Part shown: one piece after another, positions 45,399 through 57,128 of the stretch
How the letters are laid out: every line of letters starts with the position of its first letter
Numbering within the stretch: the first letter of the stretch is position 1
Source of the DNA: Mesorhizobium sp. M3A.F.Ca.ET.080.04.2.1
GTDB lineage: Bacteria; Pseudomonadota; Alphaproteobacteria; Rhizobiales; Rhizobiaceae
Length of the DNA: 64,000 nt
Direction of reading: 5' to 3'
Assembly: GCF_003952525.1 (NCBI RefSeq)
Contig: NZ_CP034451.1
Span: forward strand, 4,154,001-4,218,000
The notes under the pieces: generated by a model
What the model was told of the DNA's origin: nothing
What the model saw: the letters and a program-made list of their open reading frames with translations, nothing else
Databases searched by the model: none
Program-made: the position numbers and the translations under genes

Positions 45399-46574
45399 AT
45401 GACGACGCTTACCAAGCCCGGACTCCGTCCGGCAAATCCCAATTTTTCCTCAGGTCCCTGCGCAAAACGCCCCGGCTGGTCGGTCGAGGCGCTGAAGGCT
45501 GCCGCGCTCGGACGTTCCCATCGTGCCAAGATCGGCAAGAGCAAGCTCGAGCAGGCGATCGAGCTGACGCGCGAGATCCTGCAGGTGCCGGCCGACTATC
45601 GCATCGGCATCGTGCCGGCGTCGGACACCGGCGCGGTCGAAATGGCGCTGTGGTCGCTGCTCGGCGCGCGCGGCGTCGACATGGTCGCCTGGGAAAGCTT
45701 CGGTTCCGGCTGGGTGACCGATGTCGTCAAGCAGCTCAAGCTCGCCGACGTGCGCAGGTTCGAGGCCGACTATGGTGCGTTGCCTGATCTGGCGCAGATC
45801 GATTTCGATCGCGACGTGGTCTTCACCTGGAACGGCACCACCTCGGGCGTGCGCGTGCCGAACGGCGATTTCATTCCGGCTGGGCGCAAGGGGCTGACCA
45901 TCTGCGACGCGACGTCGGCGGCGTTCGCGCAAAGGCTCGATTTCGAAAAGCTCGATGTCGTCACCTTCTCCTGGCAGAAGGTGCTGGGCGGCGAGGGCGC
46001 GCACGGCATGCTGATCCTCAGCCCACGCGCCGTCGAGCGGTTGGAGACCTACAAGCCGGCCTGGCCGCTGCCGAAGATCTTCCGGCTGACCTCCGGCGGC
46101 AAGCTGATCGAGGGCATCTTCAAGGGCGAGACCATCAACACGCCGTCGATGCTGTGCGTCGAGGACTATCTCGATGCGCTCAACTGGGCGAAGTCGATCG
46201 GCGGCCTGGACGCGCTGATCGCCCGCGCCGATGCCAATGCCGCGGTGCTCGACCGGTTCGTGGCGCAATCGCCGTGGCTCGGCCACTTGGCGATCGACCC
46301 AGCGACGCGCTCGAACACGTCCGTGTGCCTCTCCTTCAGAGATGCGGACGTGGCGGTGCTCGATGCCGACGGCCAGGCGGCCTTCGCCAAAGCCATCGTC
46401 TCGGTGCTCGACAAGGAGGCTGTGGCCTACGACATCGGCGCCTATCGCGATGCGCCTCCGGGGCTGCGCATCTGGTGCGGGGCCACGGTCGAGACGTCCG
46501 ACCTCGAAGCGCTGCTGCCCTGGCTCGACTGGGCCTTTGCCACGCAGAAGGCGTCGCTGAAAGCAGCGGCCTGA
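45399..46574 (+). CDS. serC: phosphoserine transaminase
   Basis: A 391-residue PLP enzyme converting 3-phosphohydroxypyruvate and glutamate to phosphoserine. It is of the rhizobial SerC subgroup, beginning with [16 protein letters not shown]. The PLP lysine is K194 in [14 protein letters not shown]. The [12 protein letters not shown] block near residue 70 is the phosphate-binding region. It is followed by serA after 71 bases, forming the two-gene serine operon behind the leader RNA. Confidence 0.96.
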   Translation: MTTLTKPGLRPANPNFSSGPCAKRPGWSVEALKAAALGRSHRAKIGKSKLEQAIELTREILQVPADYRIGIVPASDTGAVEMALWSLLGARGVDMVAWESFGSGWVTDVVKQLKLADVRRFEADYGALPDLAQIDFDRDVVFTWNGTTSGVRVPNGDFIPAGRKGLTICDATSAAFAQRLDFEKLDVVTFSWQKVLGGEGAHGMLILSPRAVERLETYKPAWPLPKIFRLTSGGKLIEGIFKGETINTPSMLCVEDYLDALNWAKSIGGLDALIARADANAAVLDRFVAQSPWLGHLAIDPATRSNTSVCLSFRDADVAVLDADGQAAFAKAIVSVLDKEAVAYDIGAYRDAPPGLRIWCGATVETSDLEALLPWLDWAFATQKASLKAAA

Positions 46575-46645
46575 AATCCATTCGCGGCGGCCCGCGAGCC
46601 GCCGATCCCCAAACGGATCAAATCCCATTTTCGAAGGAGGTCGCC

Positions 46646-48244
46646 ATGGCGCCCCGCGTTCTCGTTTCCGATAAACTTTCTCCCACAGCCGTGCAGATAT
46701 TCAAGGATCGCGGCGTCGACGTCGACTATCTGCCCGATCTCGGCAAGGACAAGGAAAAGCTGCTCGAGGTGATCGGCCAGTATGACGGCCTCGCCATTCG
46801 CTCGGCGACCAAGGTCACCGAGAAGCTGATCAATGCCGCCCCGAAGCTGAAGGTCGTCGGCCGCGCCGGCATCGGGGTCGACAATGTCGATATCCCCGCC
46901 GCCAGCCGCAAGGGCATCATCGTGATGAACACGCCCTTCGGCAATTCGATCACCACTGCCGAGCACGCGGTTGCCATGATCTTCGCGCTGGCGCGCCAGA
47001 TCCCGGAGGCCAACGCCTCGACGCATGCCGGCAAGTGGGAAAAGAACCGCTTCATGGGCATCGAGATCACCGGCAAGACGTTGGGTGTCGTCGGCTGCGG
47101 CAATATCGGCTCGATCGTCGCGACACGCGGAGTCGGCCTGAAGATGCATGTCATCGCCTTCGACCCGTTCCTGTCGGACAGTCGCGCCGAAGAGCTCGGC
47201 GTCGAGAAGGTCGAGCTCGACGAGCTCTTCGCCCGCGCCGATTTCATCACGCTGCACACGCCGCTGACCGACAAGACGCGCAACATCATCAATGCGGCCG
47301 CGATCGCCAAGATGAAGTCCGGCGTGCGCATCATCAATTGCGCCCGCGGCGGGCTGATCGTCGAGGCCGACCTGGTGGCGGCGCTGAAGAGCGGCAAGGT
47401 GGCCGGCGCCGGCATCGACGTGTTCGAGACCGAGCCGGCGGAGAACAATGAATTGTTCGGCCTGGAGAATGTCGTGGCGACGCCGCATCTCGGCGCCTCC
47501 ACCGCCGAGGCACAAGAGAATGTCGCGCTGCAGGTCGCCGAGCAGATGTCGGACTATCTGATCAAGGGCGCCGTCTCCAACGCCATCAACATGCCTTCGA
47601 TCACCGCCGAGGAAGCGCCGAGGCTGAAGCCCTTCGTCAAGCTTGCCGAAGTGCTCGGCGCCTTCGTCGGCCAGGTCACCGAGGATCCGATCAAGGAGGT
47701 CGAGATCCTCTTCGACGGCTCGACAGCGTCGATGAACACGCGGGCGCTGATCAGCGCCACGCTTGCCGGCCTGATCCGGCCGCAGGTCTCGGACGTCAAC
47801 ATGGTGTCGGCGCCGATCTTGGTGAAGGAACGCGGCATCATCGTCGCCGAGGTGAAGCGCGACAAGTCGGGCGTGTTCGACGGCTATATCAAGCTGACGG
47901 TCAAGACCGAGCACAGGACGCGTTCGATCGCCGGCACCTGCTTCTCGGACGGCAAGCCGCGCTTCATCCAGATCAAGGGCATCAACCTCGACGCCGAAGT
48001 CGGACAGCACATGCTCTACACCACCAATGCCGACGTGCCCGGCATCATCGGCCTGCTCGGCACCGTCTGCGGCGAGAACGGCGTCAACATCGCCAACTTC
48101 CAGCTCGGGCGCAACCGGCCCGGCGGTGACGCCATTGCGTTGCTCTATCTCGACGCGCCCTTCCCGGAGAAGGTCCTGGATCAGCTGCGGGCGCACAAGT
48201 CGATCGATTCGGCCAAGCGGCTGCGGTTCGACGTAGGCGATTGA
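46646..48244 (+). CDS. serA: D-3-phosphoglycerate dehydrogenase
   Basis: A 532-residue long-form SerA, the first enzyme of serine synthesis. The NAD site G-V-V-G-C-G-N-I-G-S-I-V, N-C-A-R-G-G, the catalytic His in P-H-L-G-A-S-T, and G-R-A-G-I-G-V-D-N-V-D are present. An intervening domain (about 320-455) and a C-terminal ACT domain (455-532, V-P-G-I-I-G-L-L-G-T) would allow regulation by serine. ATG 46646 follows a strong AAGGAGG; the frame open upstream to 46154 runs inside serC and is ignored. Confidence 0.97.
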   Translation: MAPRVLVSDKLSPTAVQIFKDRGVDVDYLPDLGKDKEKLLEVIGQYDGLAIRSATKVTEKLINAAPKLKVVGRAGIGVDNVDIPAASRKGIIVMNTPFGNSITTAEHAVAMIFALARQIPEANASTHAGKWEKNRFMGIEITGKTLGVVGCGNIGSIVATRGVGLKMHVIAFDPFLSDSRAEELGVEKVELDELFARADFITLHTPLTDKTRNIINAAAIAKMKSGVRIINCARGGLIVEADLVAALKSGKVAGAGIDVFETEPAENNELFGLENVVATPHLGASTAEAQENVALQVAEQMSDYLIKGAVSNAINMPSITAEEAPRLKPFVKLAEVLGAFVGQVTEDPIKEVEILFDGSTASMNTRALISATLAGLIRPQVSDVNMVSAPILVKERGIIVAEVKRDKSGVFDGYIKLTVKTEHRTRSIAGTCFSDGKPRFIQIKGINLDAEVGQHMLYTTNADVPGIIGLLGTVCGENGVNIANFQLGRNRPGGDAIALLYLDAPFPEKVLDQLRAHKSIDSAKRLRFDVGD

Positions 48245-48260
48245 GACACGCCATTGGGAA

Positions 48261-48293
48261 TGCCCCGCATCGCTTCGGCAAGCGGGGCATTTT
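48261..48293 (+). terminator. rho-independent terminator after serA
   Basis: TGCCCCGC/GCGGGGCA with a 13-base loop that holds a smaller TCGCTTCGGC fold, followed by TTTT. It lies between convergent serA and the EamA gene. Confidence 0.8.
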
Positions 48294-48302
48294 GGTGCCG
48301 CT

Positions 48303-49193
48303 CTACAGGGCAGCCTTTCGGCCGCTGTATTCGGCGAGGGCAATGCCGCCGAGCACCAGCACAAGCGCAAGACCTTGATAGAGCTGGAATTTCTCGCCGA
48401 CGATGAGCACCGAGAGCAGCGTGCCGAAGATCGGCACAAGGTTGATGAACAGCCCGGCCCGGTTGGCGCCGATCAGTTCATTGCCCCTGATGTAGAAGAT
48501 CTGCGAGACCACAGAGGCACCGAGCGCGGTGTAGGCCGCGATCGCCCATCCGCGCGCGTCCGGGACGATGACACGTCCCGCCGCGACCTCCCAGACAAAG
48601 AAGGGCAGCGAGGTCAAAAGCGCGGCTAAAGACAAGGCCAGTATCAGGCTTTGCCAGCGGATCGCCGGCTTCAAGCGCAAACCCACCGAATAGAGGCTGT
48701 AGCAGAGCACCGCGACCAGCATGATCGCGTCGCCATAGTTGAGACCGAGCTTCAGCAACTGGGCCAGATCGCCGTGGCTCGCGGTGAGTGCGACACCCAT
48801 GATGGTCAGCGCGACGCCGACGATCTGCAAGTGGCGCACACGCAGCCGGAACAGCGCGAAATTGGCAATGATGATGACGATCGGTATGGCGGCCTGCTCG
48901 ATCGAGACATTGATGGCGGTGGTGTAGTTCAACGCCGTGTAGAAGATGACATTGAAGAATGTGAAGCCGCAGGCGCCGAGGCCGGCGAGCAACAGCCAAT
49001 GCCGGCGCACCTGCGGCCAGTCCTCGCGCAACGCCCGCCAGCCGATGGGCAGCAGGATCATCACCGCCATCACCCAGCGCAGGAACACCAGCGTCATGGG
49101 CGAGACGTGGCCGACAGCCAGCTTGCCGGCCACGGAATTGCCGCCCCATAGCAGGGTGGTGAGGAAAAGGAACAGGTAGGCGTTCCGATGCAT
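48303..49193 (-). CDS. DMT family (EamA) transporter
   Basis: A 296-residue protein with ten membrane helices in two EamA repeats. The first repeat starts with F-L-F-L-T-T-L-L-W-G-G-N-S-V-A-G-K-L-A and R-W-V-M-A-V, and the second contains A-L-G-A-S-V-V-S-Q-I-F-Y and L-V-P-I-F-G-T-L-L-S-V. DMT transporters export metabolites; the substrate is unknown. It is convergent with serA and divergent from purA. Confidence 0.92.
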   Translation of the reverse strand: MHRNAYLFLFLTTLLWGGNSVAGKLAVGHVSPMTLVFLRWVMAVMILLPIGWRALREDWPQVRRHWLLLAGLGACGFTFFNVIFYTALNYTTAINVSIEQAAIPIVIIIANFALFRLRVRHLQIVGVALTIMGVALTASHGDLAQLLKLGLNYGDAIMLVAVLCYSLYSVGLRLKPAIRWQSLILALSLAALLTSLPFFVWEVAAGRVIVPDARGWAIAAYTALGASVVSQIFYIRGNELIGANRAGLFINLVPIFGTLLSVLIVGEKFQLYQGLALVLVLGGIALAEYSGRKAAL

Positions 49194-49395
49194 CGCTGAT
49201 TCCGAAGTGAAGGATGGTTCGACCTGCGGGCCGGCCTATTGCGCAAGCCGACCCAAGTAAATGATGCGAAAGCCGGAATCGGTTGTGCCTCGGACTGTTC
49301 CCGCGCGGCAAAGAAAGGGTCGCATCGGCGTGCACATGAGGCTATAGAGGCCTGTCGTTTCAAGCCGCCAGGGCGGCATCTCAAGGGAAAAGAAC

Positions 49396-50694
<1,299 letters not shown>

Positions 50695-50764
50695 TTTCAC
50701 AGCCCTTCCCGGCGCTGCGACTGATTTGCGGTCGCCCGGGGAAAGAATGCAGGTCAACTGACGC

Positions 50765-52468
50765 ATGGCGGATTTCGTTAGTGTTCTGAAAAAGTCGCTT
50801 GAGAAGCACGGCGAACCGTCGTCCGAGCTGCGCAAGCGGACGTACGAGAATGCTCGTGCGGCACTGGCGAAGAAGCTTGCGGATTATTCCCCGCCGCTCA
50901 CGGCCGATGTCATAGCCAAGCAGAAGCGTTCGCTGGAAGAGGCCATTTCCAGCGTCGAGCGGGAATATGCCAAGCCGGCCCCGGCAGAAGATCCGCTGGC
51001 GGAGCTGGAGCATATTTTCTCGTCGATCGACCGCAACAAGAACCAGCCGAGCCATGTCCGGCAGCCGCTGGCCAAACCGGAGCCGGCCAGGCCCGTGCCC
51101 CCCAAACCGGCACCGGCGCCCGCAAAAGCGGAACCGGCGTGGCAAAGTGCGACGAAGAAGCCTGAACCCAGCTGGCCCCCGCCGCCGATGCCGTCGCCGC
51201 GCGACGACGACATCGGTCATGCCGCAACGGCACCGGCCGAAGCCGACGATGGCAGCGACGTCTTCGCCAATGACGAACAGCCGGCGGCCGAGAGCTTCCA
51301 GCGGGTGCGCCCGCCAGCGCGCAGGCGCAGCTATGGCGGGTTGACCGCCGCCGTCGTCGCGCTTCTGGTTCTGGCTGGCGGCGGCTACGGCATCTGGCTG
51401 AACAAGGCTGCGTTCGGCTCGCTGTTCGGCCTGGCTGGAGAGAGCAAGACCGTCGCGACCGAGCCGCTGGTCAAGCCGGCTCCGGCAAAACCGGCTTCCG
51501 AGACGGCGGCTGCCCCGCCGGCCGCGGGCACCAATGCGGCCGGTGCCAATGAACCGGCCGAAACAGCCAAGTTCACCCAACGCCTGACCCCGGAAGGCAA
51601 GGAGACCGATCCTGGCCCCGCCGGCGGACAGGCCACGATCGGCGAAGGCGAATCCGTCGCTGCGCTGACCACGCCGCCGACCGTCACGCCGGCGCCGACC
51701 ATTCCGCCGGCTGCATCCGGCGCTGCTCCGGCGGCGCCAGCGCCGGGGGCACCGCCTGCCGGAACACCGGCGCCGTCCGCCGATGCCGCCAATCCACCTG
51801 CGACGGCCGCCGGGACCGCGCCGCCCGCCGCCGGGACCACACCGCCGGCGGCCGCCCCGACGCCACCCGCTGCCGGCGCTGCGCCTACGCCCGCGACGGC
51901 CGAAGCGACCGTGCCTGTTGGGCAGAAGGCGATCTTCTACGAGGAACGAACCAGCACGCAGCAGGGCACGGCTGAGCCCGGCAGCATCGTCTGGTCGCTG
52001 GTGCAGGAATCGCCGGGCGGCGACCTGCCGCCGGAGCCGGCGATCCGCGCCGAGGCGACGATCCCGGGCAAGGACATCCAGCTGCGCATGACGATCCGGC
52101 GCAACACCGACCAGACGCTGCCGGCCAGCCATATCATCGAGATGATCTTCCTGACACCGGAAGGATTTGACGGCGGCGGTGTCGACAACATCCTGCGCAT
52201 CGCCATGAAGAGCTCGGAACAGGATGCCGGCAGCCCGCTGATCGGCATCCCGGCCAAGATCGCCGACGGGTTCTTCCTCGTGGCGCTCAACGACACCAAG
52301 GCCGATGAGGACGCCAATTTGACGCTGCTCAGGGGCCAGGCCTGGATCGACGTGCCGGTGGTCTACAAGACCGGACGACGGGCGTTGCTCACGATGGAAA
52401 AGGGCATTCCGGGCGAGAAAGTGTTTGATGAGGCGCTGAAGGCCTGGGCGACGAAGACGTCGGGGTGA
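50765..52468 (+). CDS. Pro/Ala-rich membrane protein of unknown function
   Basis: A 567-residue protein with four parts: an N-terminal helical cytoplasmic segment (1-80, F-V-S-V-L-K-K-S-L-E-K-H), a Pro/Ala-rich stretch, a single membrane helix near residues 190-210 (L-T-A-A-V-V-A-L-L-V-L-A-G-G-G-Y-G), a second long Pro/Ala/Gly linker (about 215-385), and a compact C-terminal domain (390-567, ending K-V-F-D-E-A-L-K-A-W-A-T-K). The C-terminal domain probably lies in the periplasm. I do not recognise the family; I recall similar proteins beside purA in rhizobia. No signal peptidase site is evident. Confidence 0.8.
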   Translation: MADFVSVLKKSLEKHGEPSSELRKRTYENARAALAKKLADYSPPLTADVIAKQKRSLEEAISSVEREYAKPAPAEDPLAELEHIFSSIDRNKNQPSHVRQPLAKPEPARPVPPKPAPAPAKAEPAWQSATKKPEPSWPPPPMPSPRDDDIGHAATAPAEADDGSDVFANDEQPAAESFQRVRPPARRRSYGGLTAAVVALLVLAGGGYGIWLNKAAFGSLFGLAGESKTVATEPLVKPAPAKPASETAAAPPAAGTNAAGANEPAETAKFTQRLTPEGKETDPGPAGGQATIGEGESVAALTTPPTVTPAPTIPPAASGAAPAAPAPGAPPAGTPAPSADAANPPATAAGTAPPAAGTTPPAAAPTPPAAGAAPTPATAEATVPVGQKAIFYEERTSTQQGTAEPGSIVWSLVQESPGGDLPPEPAIRAEATIPGKDIQLRMTIRRNTDQTLPASHIIEMIFLTPEGFDGGGVDNILRIAMKSSEQDAGSPLIGIPAKIADGFFLVALNDTKADEDANLTLLRGQAWIDVPVVYKTGRRALLTMEKGIPGEKVFDEALKAWATKTSG

Positions 52469-52492
52469 GAAAACGGGTGGCGGCCCCGACGT

Positions 52493-52795
52493 TCAGAAGC
52501 CTTGAAACAGCATATCCAGCGCAGCGACGATCTCGTCGTGGTGTCGTGTCAGGTTAAGCCGGCTTTCGCCCAATTCCGTCGTCGAGACCGTTGCGATCAA
52601 CTGCGTCGCCATCACCACTTTGCGTCCGTTGATCTCGAAGACGGGATGGAGCTTGCGCATCGGGGGCGGGGCCGAAGCCATAGGCAGAAGCGGGACAACG
52701 ACCCGCGTCTTGAAATGATCGAGCAAGTCGGATTGGACGTCCAGAAGGTAGACGCCTTCGGAGCCGCTGGAGGCGAAGACGTCATAGCGCGCCAT
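52493..52795 (-). CDS. ccdB: CcdB family toxin
   Basis: A 100-residue CcdB-like protein (M-A-R-Y-D-V-F at the N-terminus, Y-L-L-D-V-Q-S-D-L-L, V-V-V-P-L-L-P in the middle, L-I-A-T-V-S-T near residue 67). CcdB poisons DNA gyrase. E. coli CcdB ends with Trp-Gly-Ile, which contacts GyrA; here the end is M-L-F-Q-G-F, keeping an aromatic and a Gly but not identical. The start overlaps the ccdA stop by one base (TGATG on the minus strand), a standard translational coupling. Activity is untested. Confidence 0.9.
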   Translation of the reverse strand: MARYDVFASSGSEGVYLLDVQSDLLDHFKTRVVVPLLPMASAPPPMRKLHPVFEINGRKVVMATQLIATVSTTELGESRLNLTRHHDEIVAALDMLFQGF

Positions 52796-53037
52796 CAGAA
52801 CTGCCGATGTTCCTCAAGCGGAATGCCATGCCTTTCGACATAGTCATTCCAGGAGTCCATCGTGTCGCGGTTCTCAAGCTTCCAGAGACGCGTCTTCTCG
52901 GCGGCCACGGCTTCCGCGATCCCGGCCTCGGCGGCACGGGACACGTTTACATTGAGACCTTTCGCTTCCTTCATGAGCTGTGAATCGATCGACAGATTTG
53001 CAGGCTGACGGACCGCGTTTGCAGCAATCTTGCGCAT
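52795..53037 (-). CDS. ccdA: CcdA family antitoxin
   Basis: An 80-residue antitoxin. The N-terminal half (R-Q-P-A-N-L-S-I-D-S-Q-L-M-K-E-A-K-G-L-N-V-N-V-S-R) is a ribbon-helix-helix-type DNA-binding segment and the C-terminal half (W-N-D-Y-V-E-R-H-G-I-P-L-E-E-H-R-Q-F) is the toxin-neutralising tail, with the W-x-x-Y-V-x-x-x-G-L/I-P-L of the CcdA family. It is the first gene of the pair. A GGAGG site lies before the ATG at 53037. Confidence 0.92.
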   Translation of the reverse strand: MRKIAANAVRQPANLSIDSQLMKEAKGLNVNVSRAAEAGIAEAVAAEKTRLWKLENRDTMDSWNDYVERHGIPLEEHRQF

Positions 53038-53054
53038 AATGGCCTCCGCAACAT

Positions 53055-53089
53055 GCGTATACCATATGCGCTTTTCCTCGCTAAAACAA
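53055..53089 (-). promoter_or_regulatory. ccdAB promoter with overlapping palindrome
   Basis: On the minus strand TTGTTT (53084-53089) and TATGGT (53061-53066) are spaced by exactly 17 bases. An imperfect palindrome GCG-ATA-TAT-CGC (53055-53071; mismatches at two symmetric positions) covers the -10 element, 18 bases before the ccdA start. It is the expected place for CcdAB autorepression. Confidence 0.6.
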
Positions 53090-53108
53090 CGAGCAGACTG
53101 TTCGGCGC

Positions 53109-54923
<1,815 letters not shown>

Positions 54924-54924
54924 G

Positions 54925-55572
54925 TCAGCTTTCGGGAAGAGGATAGGGGTGGGCGAGAAGCAGAGCCCGGCCACGTTCGAGCGCAATGCCGAGCCGCCCC
55001 CTGACCTCGTTTGATATGGTGAGCGAGGAGCCGAACGCCACCTCGACGCGATCCAGCGGCCATTTGGCGCCGGTGACCGTCAGGCCGGCGAGATCGGAAA
55101 AGCCGAGCACCGAGAACAGAGTGCCGTCGGCATAGTCGAAACCGGCTGCTTTGCCGGGCAGGATTGGCACGCCTTCCTGCGCGCCGCTGGTCAGCAGCAG
55201 GTCCGTGCCCGCGTCCGCCAGTCGAAGCGCAAGCGCCAGATGCAAAAAGGCATGGTCGGCCCGCTTGCCGCCGAAGGCGCCGGCCAGCACCAGGCTGGTG
55301 GCGCCGCGCTGGAGGGCCTCGGCGATGGCGAGTTCGCCGTCCGTCATGTCTTTTTCGGTCGGAAAGATCTTTCGCGGCACGGCGGCCAGGTCGTCCGGCA
55401 GGTCCGCCGGCACCGAATCGAAATCGCCGACCCAGAGCTCCGGCACGAGGCCGAGCATGCGGGCATGGCCGATGCCGGCGTCGGCGGCGATAAGGCGCGA
55501 GCCTTCGATCTGGCGCTCGAGCCGCGGCGTGCGGACAAGCTCGCCGCCAAGCAGGATGGTGAATGTGCCCAT
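54925..55572 (-). CDS. thiN: thiamine diphosphokinase
   Basis: A 215-residue thiamine pyrophosphokinase. The conserved I-A-A-D-A-G-I-G-H-A, W-V-G-D-F-D-S-V near residue 65, F-P-T-E-K-D-M-T-D-G-E-L-A near 88 and G-A-F-G-G-K-R-A-D-H near 118 are clear. It makes the cofactor TPP from thiamine brought in by ThiBPQ. It lies divergent from the riboswitch-controlled thiBPQ genes, which makes a thiamine salvage locus. The start MGTFTILLGGEL at 55572 is preferred to the longer frame. Confidence 0.94.
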   Translation of the reverse strand: MGTFTILLGGELVRTPRLERQIEGSRLIAADAGIGHARMLGLVPELWVGDFDSVPADLPDDLAAVPRKIFPTEKDMTDGELAIAEALQRGATSLVLAGAFGGKRADHAFLHLALALRLADAGTDLLLTSGAQEGVPILPGKAAGFDYADGTLFSVLGFSDLAGLTVTGAKWPLDRVEVAFGSSLTISNEVRGRLGIALERGRALLLAHPYPLPES

Positions 55573-55720
55573 GGGTGTCGCCCTTACCAGCCCGGCCCGC
55601 GAAACGGAAGCCGGGCGCATCCAAACGGAACGGCGCTCGTTTTAGAATGAACCGTGATGCATTGGAGGCCCGGCAAACTTCCGCTTGCGCGCCGTTTCGG
55701 CCGGGCCTATGTCTGCAGCC

Positions 55721-55820
55721 GCTCTAACGGGGTGCCGGACGCTGTTTTCGCGGCCGGCTGAGAGGCAGACAAGCCAACCCGCTGAACCTGATCCGGTTTG
55801 TACCGGCGGAGGGATTAGAC
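55721..55820 (+). promoter_or_regulatory. TPP riboswitch (thi box)
   Basis: The thi-box signatures are present in order: ACGGGGTGCC, then GGCTGAGAGGCAGACA (J2-3 and following), ACCCGCTGAACCTGATCCGG, and the 3' closing CGGCGGAGGGATTAGA. The aptamer is upstream of thiB on the same strand. In proteobacteria it mostly represses translation on binding TPP. The thiB ribosome-binding AAGGAGG is at 55862-55868, 42 bases after the aptamer. Confidence 0.97.
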
Positions 55821-55874
55821 GTTTCGGACCATCCGGCGCCTCAATTCCTTGTCACACCAACGAAGGAGGCGCCG

Positions 55875-56885
55875 ATGCGCTCACTGCTGTCCCGGCTTAT
55901 TTTCGCAACAGGTCTTGTTTCGCTGCTGACAGGCGTCGGCGCTGCCGAGGCGAAAGACAAGCTCACCATCTATACTTATGAGAGCTTCACCGCCGAGTGG
56001 GGCCCCGGCCCGGCGGTGAAGAAGGAATTCGAGGCCGAATGCGGCTGCGATCTCGAGTTCGTCTCGGTCGCCGACGGCGTGGCCTTGCTCAACCGCGTCA
56101 AGCTCGAAGGCGCCGGCACCAAGGCCGATGTCGTGCTCGGTCTCGACACCAACCTGACGGCAGAGGCGAAGGCGAGCGGTCTGTTCGCGCCGCACGGCGC
56201 CGTAGCCGATGCGAATGTGCCCGGCGGCTGGAAGGACGACACTTTCGTGCCCTTCGACTACGGCTATTTCGCCGTGGTCTATGACACCGAAAAGCTGAAG
56301 AGCCCGCCGAAGAGCCTGAAGGAACTCGTCGAGGGTAGCGCCACCGACAAGATCGTCATCCAGGATCCGCGCACCTCGACGCCGGGCCTCGGCCTGCTTT
56401 TGTGGGTGAAGTCGGTCTATGGCGACAAGGCGCCGGAAGCCTGGGCCAAGCTCAAGACCAAGGTGCTCACCGTCACGCCGGGCTGGAGCGAAGCCTACGG
56501 CCTGTTCACCAAGGGCGAGGCGCCGATGGTGCTGTCCTACACCACCTCGCCCGCCTACCACATGGTTGCCGAGAACACCGAGCGTTACCAGGCTGCCTCG
56601 TTCGAAGAGGGCGAATACCTGCAGATCGAGGTTGCGGGCATCACGACCACGGGCGCGAAGAATCCGCTCGCGGAGAAGTTCATCGCCTTCATGACCGGGT
56701 CGAAATTCCAGGACATCATCCCTGAGACCAACTGGATGTTCCCGGCCGGCAAGACCGACAAGCCGCTCAACCCGGCCTTCGACAAGCTGGTCAAGCCGAC
56801 CAAGACTTTGCTGTTCAGCCCCGAGGAAGTGGCAGCCAACCGCAAGGCCTGGGTGGACGAGTGGCTTGCGGTGATGAGCAAGTAG
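55875..56885 (+). CDS. thiB: thiamine ABC transporter, substrate-binding protein
   Basis: A 336-residue periplasmic binding protein (class with TbpA/ThiB). The signal peptide ends near G-A-A-E-A-K. The mature start [17 protein letters not shown] and V-L-G-L-D-T-N-L motifs match ThiB. Ligand specificity is supported by the TPP riboswitch directly upstream and by thiP and thiQ downstream. The thiB-thiP gap of 243 bases is unusually long and is occupied by a palindromic element. Confidence 0.96.
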   Translation: MRSLLSRLIFATGLVSLLTGVGAAEAKDKLTIYTYESFTAEWGPGPAVKKEFEAECGCDLEFVSVADGVALLNRVKLEGAGTKADVVLGLDTNLTAEAKASGLFAPHGAVADANVPGGWKDDTFVPFDYGYFAVVYDTEKLKSPPKSLKELVEGSATDKIVIQDPRTSTPGLGLLLWVKSVYGDKAPEAWAKLKTKVLTVTPGWSEAYGLFTKGEAPMVLSYTTSPAYHMVAENTERYQAASFEEGEYLQIEVAGITTTGAKNPLAEKFIAFMTGSKFQDIIPETNWMFPAGKTDKPLNPAFDKLVKPTKTLLFSPEEVAANRKAWVDEWLAVMSK

Positions 56886-56922
56886 CTGGTCTTGGCTAGC
56901 CTTCTGAGATGAGTGTTCTACG

Positions 56923-57082
56923 GCGCCCCCCTCTGTCCTACCGGACATCTCCCCCACGAGGGGGGAGATTGGCTGTCATCGGCGATTTCGCCAATCTTAA
57001 ACGTTGCGGGACCGGGCGGGGCGCCCGAACTTCCAATCTCCCCCCTGGAGGGGGAGATGTCCGGCAGGACAGAGGGGGGCGC
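56923..57082. repeat. composite inverted repeat, RIME-like, pair 2
   Basis: Two 50-base units in opposite orientation: 56923-56972 (starts GCGCCCCCC, ends GAGATTGG) and 57033-57082 (starts CCAATCTCC, ends GGGGGGCGC), separated by 60 bases, so the whole can fold into one long hairpin. It lies between thiB and thiP, inside the presumed thiBPQ transcript. The pair is arranged the other way round from the pair at 40263-40501. Confidence 0.88.
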
Positions 57083-57128
57083 GAAGGATCGCGGCATTCG
57101 CCAGCCAGCCCTGCCCACATGGTGCAGC

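Noticed and set aside
46154..46645. Upstream in-frame extension of serA into serC
   Set aside because: The extension lies in another frame of serC; the AAGGAGG and family start at 46646 settle the serA start.
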